Source: Actinomycetaceae bacterium (lineage in GTDB: Bacteria; Actinomycetota; Actinomycetes; Actinomycetales; Actinomycetaceae). Taken from it: a DNA stretch of 64,000 bases. Below are positions 58,298 to 64,000 of the stretch, one piece after another. A program made the position numbers and the translations under genes. The stretch's first letter is position 1, and the number at the start of each line of letters is the position of its first letter. The DNA lies in NCBI GenBank assembly GCA_028724905.1, contig JAQYTG010000002.1:1-64000 (forward strand). The letters run 5' to 3'. The notes beneath the pieces were generated by a model. The model searched no databases and was not told the DNA's origin. It was given only the letters and a program-made list of their open reading frames with translations.

Positions 58298-58474
58298 TTT
58301 GAGCTGACGGAACGTTCTCACTGCCGGAATGCTGGAACCGCTGGACTGCTGGACTTTTCTCTGCGAGGAAAGCCGCTGGCTGTGGGGCTATCTGGCGTGC
58401 AATCAGCGCTGAATAGCGCCGGTGCGGTACTACCCAGAGATGATGCGTATTCTTCGACTAGAGGGGGTCGGCCT

Positions 58475-59803
58475 GTGGGGCTCTATCTGCGTGCCAGCGC
58501 AATTGTGAGAAACGTTCGCAAAACAAGAGATGTGAGGAAAGCTAGCAAAACAAGCTATGCGGGAAATGCTAGCAAAACAAATGGCGTGAGAAACGTTCGC
58601 ACAATAAGCGATGCGAGAAATGCTAGTCAAACAAACAATGCCAGCCAAAAATCCCCTGTAGGCAGCTACGTTGGTAAAAATTCCATCGGTACCCACTCAC
58701 CTTCCGCTCACGCACTCTCTGCACACTCACCGGCTGCTGTGGCCGCTGTGCTCATCGCAACTCTTGTGGGAAGCATGGCTCTGGCGGCGTGTGCTCCTGC
58801 GGAGCAGTCTGCACATTCCGAGCATCTTCGCAGCACCACTTTTATGCTTTCCTGGGCTCCAGATACGAACCATATCGGGATCTACGTGGCGCAAGAGAAA
58901 GGTTGGTTTACCCAAGCAGGGCTTGATGTGTCGGTGATTGCTGTGGCACAGGCAGGGGCCGAGCAGGCGGTGAATAGTGGCTTGGCTGATTTCACACTTT
59001 CTCCACTTGCCAATGTGGCTGCATTTTCCGCCAAAGGAGCTGCGCTCAAGCAGGTACTCCAGGTGCAGCAAAAACCGAGTTCTATCTGGTGTGCTCTCGC
59101 TAGCAATACCCGTATCTCTCGTCCGCGCGATTTTGACGGCACGACGTTTGCCACATTTGGCTCAAGCGAATCCGATGCACTCGTGCGGCGTATGATTCAG
59201 GCTGATGGTGGCACAGGGCAGTTCGACAAAGTGAGCGTCGGCACCGATACTTTTCGTACGTTGAGCTCTGGCAAAGCAGATTTTGCTGGTTTTTATGCCA
59301 CATGGGAGGGCGTGCAAGCTGAATTGCGCGGGCCGCAGCTGACGTGTTTCCGCGGTGAAGATTACGCCGTGCCTGGCAACCCTGATGCGATTGGCATCAC
59401 TACTTCTCAGGCACTGATCGCAAAAAATCCGCAACTCGTGCGCGATTTTGTGCAAGCGGTTCAGCGTGGCTATGAGTATGCGTATGCCCATCCAGATGAG
59501 GCAGCCGATATTCTGGTTCGGCAGGCGTCGCAGGCCAATCTGGATCCAGAGCTGGTCAAGACGAGCATGAAAGCCATCGTCGATGGGCACTACTGGGGGG
59601 ATCCGCAAGCTATTACTGAGGGGGCTTTTACTCTGGGCAGTGCGGACTTCACCGGCACCCAAGAGTATTTTGATTTCCTGTATGCCGCGCACGTGTACGT
59701 CGATCAATCGGGACATCAGTTGCGGGAAGCTCCGAGCTCGCGAGCGCTTGCCACTGAGGAATTTCTAGCCCACACCCAGGATGGCGCAGACGAGAAAAAG
59801 TAG
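58475..59803 (+). CDS. NMT1/ThiY-like ABC transporter substrate-binding lipoprotein
   Basis: Binding protein of the NMT1/THI5 fold, typically for pyrimidine precursors of thiamine. The mature domain begins STTFMLSWAPDTNHIGIYVAQEKGWF-type sequence and includes ADFTLSPLANVAAFSAKGA and YAVPGNPDAIGITTS. A signal helix with lipobox LAAC precedes it. Unusually, ~95 residues with five 9-residue repeats come before the signal helix. The start is uncertain: GTG 58475 has GAGGGGG ahead, while ATG 58280 lies inside the riboswitch-like element and is unlikely. Confidence 0.8.
   Translation: MGLYLRASAIVRNVRKTRDVRKASKTSYAGNASKTNGVRNVRTISDARNASQTNNASQKSPVGSYVGKNSIGTHSPSAHALSAHSPAAVAAVLIATLVGSMALAACAPAEQSAHSEHLRSTTFMLSWAPDTNHIGIYVAQEKGWFTQAGLDVSVIAVAQAGAEQAVNSGLADFTLSPLANVAAFSAKGAALKQVLQVQQKPSSIWCALASNTRISRPRDFDGTTFATFGSSESDALVRRMIQADGGTGQFDKVSVGTDTFRTLSSGKADFAGFYATWEGVQAELRGPQLTCFRGEDYAVPGNPDAIGITTSQALIAKNPQLVRDFVQAVQRGYEYAYAHPDEAADILVRQASQANLDPELVKTSMKAIVDGHYWGDPQAITEGAFTLGSADFTGTQEYFDFLYAAHVYVDQSGHQLREAPSSRALATEEFLAHTQDGADEKK
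58505..58639 (+). repeat. Five 27-nt in-frame tandem repeats
   Basis: Five consecutive 27-nt units encode VRNVRKTRD, VRKASKTSY, AGNASKTNG, VRNVRTISD and ARNASQTNN. They lie between the likely start and the signal helix of the binding-protein gene. Perfect 27-nt periodicity keeps the frame. Divergence between units indicates an older array. Confidence 0.9.
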
Positions 59804-59941
59804 GAGAGGTTAGCGTCACGTCCCCTATGCGTAGCATCGCACGCCAACTATCCGCACGTGGATGAATGGGACGTTGGCGTCACGCCCTTTATGTGTGCGT
59901 CACGTCCTTTATCTATATTGACGCCTATGGGGATTCCTCCC
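59804..59941. repeat. GCGTCACG repeats between convergent transporter genes
   Basis: Three copies of a GCGTCACGTCC-TTTAT-like unit (59811-59830, 59870-59890, 59890-59912) lie between the convergent binding-protein and permease genes. No clear terminator is seen. Confidence 0.55.
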
Positions 59942-60736
59942 TCAGCGCTCGTCTTGAGCTAGATCCTCTGCTTCTGCTTTGCCGAGCAGCAGGCGCTCAG
60001 TGAGATTGACGGCGAGCATCAGGGCGCCGGTGAGCACAATAATCACGAGAGTGGCTGAGAAAATCAGCGGGGTGCGAAAGGAGTTGTACGCTGACTGCAG
60101 CCAGATGCCTAGCCCTGCGCGGGCTCCGAGATATTCGGCGGTAGCGGCGGTTGCAAAGACGTACGCGGCGCTGATGCGTATACCGCCAAAAATTTGCCGA
60201 GCAGCTACACGTAGCTTGACGTGCCAGAGCGTCCAGGTACGGGTGGCGCCCGACGTGAGCGCTACATCCTCGTAGAATTGCGGCACGGCAGCCAGGCCTC
60301 GGATCGTCTGCACAGCGATGGGGAAGAGGGCGAAAATGGCCACGATGGCGATTTTCCCCGACATTTCAAAGCCAAACCACAGCAGGAAAAGCGGAGCGAT
60401 ACTGATGAGCGGCATTGTCTGTGCCGCGTAGACGAGAGGGAAGACCGCGCGATTCGCAGCGCGTGAGCTGTGCAACCCGATGCCCAACAGCACTCCAGCG
60501 GCAATGGCGATCAGGAAACCAGCACTCCCCTCAAGGGCGGTGACGGCAGTGGCTGATCCTAGCGTTGGCCAGGTTTGCACAGTGGCTGCGAGAATCTCTG
60601 AGGGAGCCGAGATCATCGTGGCTGGAGCGCCACCAATATCTACCCACAGCTCCCAGGCAATCAGCAAGAATGCCACAGTCAGCACTGTGGGAAGGGCATT
60701 TGCGAGAGTTTTCTTCACAGCAGAGGCTCTCTTCAT
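59942..60736 (-). CDS. ABC transporter permease, SsuC/ThiX type
   Basis: 264 residues with about six membrane helices. The BPD_transp_1 EAA loop reads EDVALTSGATRTWTLWHVKL. The protein resembles permeases for nitrate, sulfonate, taurine or thiamine precursors (MPLISIAPLFLLWFGFEMSGKIAIV). It is convergent with the NMT1-like binding protein, its probable partner. No ATPase gene lies in the window. The start is ATG 60736, close behind trpS on the same strand. Confidence 0.88.
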   Translation of the reverse strand: MKRASAVKKTLANALPTVLTVAFLLIAWELWVDIGGAPATMISAPSEILAATVQTWPTLGSATAVTALEGSAGFLIAIAAGVLLGIGLHSSRAANRAVFPLVYAAQTMPLISIAPLFLLWFGFEMSGKIAIVAIFALFPIAVQTIRGLAAVPQFYEDVALTSGATRTWTLWHVKLRVAARQIFGGIRISAAYVFATAATAEYLGARAGLGIWLQSAYNSFRTPLIFSATLVIIVLTGALMLAVNLTERLLLGKAEAEDLAQDER

Positions 60737-60757
60737 GGCAAGACCGCCGATGTAAAA

Positions 60758-61867
60758 TCAGTAGCTCATGCCGAGTGCTTGGTGTACCTCGCAGAGTGTG
60801 GCTTGTGCCTGTTCGTGCGCTCGCGCAATCCCCGCGTGCAGCACCTGCTCAAGGTAAGCTCGATCTTTTTCCAACTCTGCTCGGCGGGTACGAATCGGGG
60901 CAAAATACTCGTTGATCGTCTCGGTGAGCCGCCCTTTGAGAGCTCCGCCTCCGCCGTCACCGATCTCTTCAGCTATGGCTTCTGGGGCTTCGCCGCTGGC
61001 CAGGCTGGTGAGCAACAGCAGATTGGCTACTTCGGGGCGATTGATGGGATCGTACGTGATGTGGCGGTCAGAGTCTGTCACGGCCTTTTTGATGCGCTTT
61101 GCCGTTTCGTCGGCGCTCATCCCGATCTCGATGGTGTTTCCGCGCGATTTGCTCATTTTAGTGCCGTCAAGGCCAAGCACCGTTTCAGCTTCTGAGAGCA
61201 GAGCCTGTGGACGGGGAAAAATCGGCTGCTCGGAACCTTTGGGGTGCCCATAGCGGGCTTCAAAGCGGTCAGCGATCACGCGCGCCTGCTCCAGGTGGGG
61301 GAGCTGATCTTTGCCGACGGGCACGATATTTGCTTTGCAGAAGAGGATATCGGCAGCTTGGTGTACCGGATAAGTGAGCAGTAAACCGCTCATCGGGCGT
61401 CCGTCGGTGGCTTCGAGTTCGGCTTTCACGGTGGGGTTACGCCGCAGTTCGGCGTCAGTGACTAAGGAGAGAAATGGCAACAGCAGCTCGTTGAGCTGCG
61501 GAATCTGCGAGTGGGCAAAAAAAGTGGTCTTCTGCGGGTCCATCCCCACGGCGAGATAGTCGGTGAGGAGTGAAAATACCCGATCCTTGATTGGGCCAGT
61601 GCCGTCACGGTCAGTAATCACCTGATAGTCGGCAATCAACACCCACGTTTCCACGCCGGCCTGCTGCAGCTCGACGCGGTTGCGCAGCGAGCCAAAGTAG
61701 TGGCCAATGTGCAAATTGCCAGTGGGGCGATCCCCTGTGAGTACTCGAAATTTACTGGGGTCTGTGGCAATTGCGGACTTAATTTTAGCGCTGACGCCAC
61801 GCGCATGGCTCAGTGAGGCCTCACTAGTGGCATTCTCAAGGGCGATCTCGGCTGTTTTTCCACTCAT
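60758..61867 (-). CDS. trpS: Tryptophanyl-tRNA synthetase
   Basis: Class I synthetase charging tRNA-Trp. The HIGH-type motif is GDRPTGNLHIGHYFGSL (about residues 44-60), and the KMSKS motif is LDGTKMSKSRGN. GRPMSGLLLTYPVHQAADIL and ILFCKANIVPVGKDQ supply the usual tryptophan and ATP contacts. Length 369 includes a ~35-residue N-terminal extension. The permease gene follows 21 nt downstream on the same strand. Confidence 0.96.
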   Translation of the reverse strand: MSGKTAEIALENATSEASLSHARGVSAKIKSAIATDPSKFRVLTGDRPTGNLHIGHYFGSLRNRVELQQAGVETWVLIADYQVITDRDGTGPIKDRVFSLLTDYLAVGMDPQKTTFFAHSQIPQLNELLLPFLSLVTDAELRRNPTVKAELEATDGRPMSGLLLTYPVHQAADILFCKANIVPVGKDQLPHLEQARVIADRFEARYGHPKGSEQPIFPRPQALLSEAETVLGLDGTKMSKSRGNTIEIGMSADETAKRIKKAVTDSDRHITYDPINRPEVANLLLLTSLASGEAPEAIAEEIGDGGGGALKGRLTETINEYFAPIRTRRAELEKDRAYLEQVLHAGIARAHEQAQATLCEVHQALGMSY

Positions 61868-62591
61868 GTATGTATGCTATCGCCCTGCGTTGAGTGGCGG
61901 CGAATCGCTGCAGGCAAAGCGCGATACTGGCGACATATTTGGTGCATATCTGGTGGCGCAGAGTGAGGACAGTGGCAGCGCAGGGGTGGAGATAATAGCG
62001 CATGGGGTGAGGACAGTGGCAGCGTGGGGATGGAGATAATGGCGGCGGTGGTGCATGGAGTGAGGTGGCAGCGCGATGAGGTGAGGTGGCAGCGTAGGGT
62101 CGGCACAGTCTAGGCGCAGGTGGCTTTAAGTGCGGGTACGGCCTGGATGCAGATGTCTTAGGCGGGCAGCGAGCTGTCTAGCTATCAGCGCGCTGACTGA
62201 TGACGCAATGATCCCTAGTGCGCTGATTGACAGCGCAGGGGGGTGGAGATAATAGCGCATGGGGTGAGGACAGCGGCAGCGTGGGGATGGAGATAATGGC
62301 GGCGGTGGTACATGGAGTGAGGTGGCAGCGCGATGAGGTGGCTCAGCCAGGACGCTATGATGTCATGAGGCCAGGATATCTGGAAGCAAGGACGCCAGGA
62401 TTTCAGGACGCCGTGACGCCGATGCTGGTTTTGTGCGCAGAATCCCACAAGGGCTCAGGCGTCTAGGCGTCAGCGTATCTGAGAGCGGCTAGTTTTGTAT
62501 GCAGAGGCCTGCAAACCCTCAAGATGCAGAACTCTCAAACCCTCAGGGGGATCTCACTCTCAAACCCTCAGGGTACAGAACTCGCAAGCTC
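61868..62591. repeat. Gene-free repeat block between trpS and glgX
   Basis: A ~110-bp segment at 61976-62083 is repeated almost exactly at 62231-62340 (two substitutions and a 2-bp G-run difference). Within each copy, units containing GGTGGAGATAATAGCGC and GAGGACAGTGGCAGC recur. Near 62515-62575 CTCTCAAACCCTCAGGG occurs twice. No gene is supported. Confidence 0.75.
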
Positions 62592-64000
62592 TTAGGAGAA
62601 AAAGAGCGCCAGTGAGAGAGCTGGCATACTCCACTTTTCGCCCCCATTAAAGGTGAGCGTATACTGATCGCGCTCGCGCGGATTTTCCCAGGAAGAGAGC
62701 CAGATGAGCTCAAACGGCCATCCGCGGCCTTGGGGCAATGTGAGCTCCACGTCGTCTAATGAACCATTCAACACGATGAGTGCATCGCGGTCTGCTTGGC
62801 CAGGATCTGAGCAGACGCTTCCCGAGCGTAGCATTTGTACCACGCGCGCGGAGGGATCGAACCACTTGCAGTCCGGCATACGTTCGCCAGCGGCGTCAAA
62901 CCATTCTGCATCTGCGAGAGTGTCTGCCCCCAGGGCCGTGCCGGTGTAGAAACGAGCGGGGTGTAGCACCGGATGTTTGGCTCGTAGATTGGCCAGAAAT
63001 CCTACAGTCTCCGTGAAATCATTTACGTGCTCGGAATTGTTCCACTGTAGATAGTTGATGGAATTATCTTGGCAATAGGAGTTGTTGTTGCCCCGCTGGC
63101 TTTTGAGAAGTTCATCTCCGGCTCGCAGCATCGGGGTACCCGCTGAAAGCAGCAGCGTGCCGATGAGATTGCGTGCTGAGTGACGGCGGAAAGCCAGAAG
63201 AGCTGCTCCCCCGTCAGACAGCTCAGTGAGGGTATCACAGCCCTCTACCCCGTGGTTCCAGGAGTGGTTGTGGGCGGCGCCGTCACTGTTGTTCTCAAGA
63301 TTTGCCTCGTTGTGTTTCTGGTTGTAGCTCACTAAATCATGCAGCGAGAATCCGTCGTGTGCAGCGACGAAGTTGATGGAGGAAAAGACGCCGCGGCCAT
63401 CTGCTGTGCGTCCGTGAGCGAAAAGATCGGCCGATCCGGCGATGCGAGTAGCGAGATCGTGTAGGTCCGCTCCGTGGCCACCGGCTGTGATAGCGGCAGG
63501 ATCTGTGAGCCAAAAAGAGCGCACTGAATCGCGGAAACGGTCGTTCCAGTCGGCCGTTCCGGCGAAAAAATTGCCAGTTTGCCAGCCGTTTGGCCCCACA
63601 TCCCACGGCTCATTAATGAGCTTAACTTTGCGCAAGATAGGGTCGTTTAATGTGGCACTAAAAAGCGGATGGTGTGGGTTGAATGAGTCCCCTTCGCGTC
63701 CAAGAGTGACGGCGAGATCGAATCGGAAACCGTCGATTCCCACGTGCTCCACCCAATAGCGCAGAGAGTCGAGAGTGAGCTGCACGGGGGCCGTTCGCCG
63801 AAAATCCAGGGAATTACCGCAGCCGGTGGTGTCTTTCAAAGCTCCCTGATTGAAAGAATCGTAGCGGTAGTAGCCGGTATTGTCGAGGCCGCGAAAACTC
63901 GTGGACGGTCCATCTACTCCAGCCTCATTCGTGTGGTTGTATACGACGTCGAGAACTACTTCAATGCCCGCTTGGTGCAAAATCGAGACCATACCGCGCA
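62592..64000 (-). CDS. glgX: Glycogen debranching enzyme GlgX (5' end outside window)
   Basis: GH13 isoamylase-type enzyme that hydrolyses alpha-1,6 branches of phosphorylase-limit glycogen. Visible motifs are VVLDVVYNHTNEAG, GIDGFRFDLAVTLGRE (nucleophile Asp), KLINEPWDVGPNGWQTGNF (acid Glu) and FVAAHDGFSLHDLVSYNQKHN, all diagnostic. About 466 C-terminal residues are present; the N-terminal CBM48 part and start lie beyond the right edge. Together with glgP it completes glycogen breakdown. Confidence 0.95.
   Translation of the reverse strand, partial: RGMVSILHQAGIEVVLDVVYNHTNEAGVDGPSTSFRGLDNTGYYRYDSFNQGALKDTTGCGNSLDFRRTAPVQLTLDSLRYWVEHVGIDGFRFDLAVTLGREGDSFNPHHPLFSATLNDPILRKVKLINEPWDVGPNGWQTGNFFAGTADWNDRFRDSVRSFWLTDPAAITAGGHGADLHDLATRIAGSADLFAHGRTADGRGVFSSINFVAAHDGFSLHDLVSYNQKHNEANLENNSDGAAHNHSWNHGVEGCDTLTELSDGGAALLAFRRHSARNLIGTLLLSAGTPMLRAGDELLKSQRGNNNSYCQDNSINYLQWNNSEHVNDFTETVGFLANLRAKHPVLHPARFYTGTALGADTLADAEWFDAAGERMPDCKWFDPSARVVQMLRSGSVCSDPGQADRDALIVLNGSLDDVELTLPQGRGWPFELIWLSSWENPRERDQYTLTFNGGEKWSMPALSLALFFS

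Noticed and set aside
61868..62591. Possible CRISPR array in the repeat block beside glgX
   Set aside because: Repeats are degenerate, of mixed length, and not separated by unique spacers of constant size; no cas gene is nearby.

Overview
The window looks like the chromosome of a Gram-positive actinobacterium of the Actinomycetales, most likely an Actinomycetaceae-type host-associated species. Base composition is mid-to-high GC by eye. The evidence is: a dnaK-grpE-dnaJ-hspR operon with a HAIR-type HspR operator; NucS, the actinobacterial mismatch endonuclease; the complete GlgE route (glgE-treS-mak-glgB); a Scy/DivIVA-like coiled-coil protein; an LppM-like lipoprotein; and an LPxTG wall-anchored protein. 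I cannot name the species from sequence alone.

Layout. At 1-200 lies the 5S rRNA end of an rRNA operon with its terminator. From 0.36 to 1.6 kb is azlCD, followed by about 0.9 kb of decayed sequence. From 2.3 to 7.5 kb is the heat-shock operon. From 7.8 to 19.7 kb are housekeeping genes: hom-thrB, rho, an LppM-like lipoprotein, rpmE, prfA-prmC-tsaC and a WecA/TagO-type glycosyl-phosphate transferase. From 19.7 to 28.0 kb is the F-type ATP synthase operon (atpI-B-E-F-H-A-G-D-C) with nucS attached. From 28 to 34.4 kb are a hydrolase, the DivIVA-like protein, a membrane protein plus lipoprotein pair, and a CnoX-like thioredoxin. From 34.5 to 43.4 kb, on the minus strand, is the GlgE operon. From 43.9 to 49 kb are two transporters and glycogen phosphorylase; glgX enters from the right edge (62.6-64 kb).

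The accessory part is roughly 49.1-58 kb. It opens with a deletion scar in which a truncated gluconate-type regulator (gntR, minus) abuts a truncated gluconate permease (gntP, plus). It continues with dispersed GTTGATATT-type repeats, a DUF1697 gene, and then the most interesting segment. There, a small secreted peptide precursor with a two-cysteine C-terminus is followed by a polytopic sensor kinase and a LuxR-type response regulator. They are transcribed divergently from a secreted hydrophobic protein and a small membrane protein. This arrangement suggests a peptide-pheromone circuit controlling a bacteriocin-like product with an immunity partner (inference). Next come a wall-anchored coiled-coil protein whose putative promoter has a 10-G tract in the -35/-10 spacer, and a three-gene unit of unknown function with a 9-G tract upstream.

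From 58 to 62 kb lie a thiamine-precursor-type ABC binding protein behind a degenerate TPP-riboswitch-like leader, a convergent permease, and trpS.

A theme across the whole window is short degenerate tandem repeats (about 15-50 nt units). They occur in many intergenic regions and also in frame inside genes (grpE, rho, prmC, azlC, the WecA-like gene, treS, mak and the ABC binding protein).
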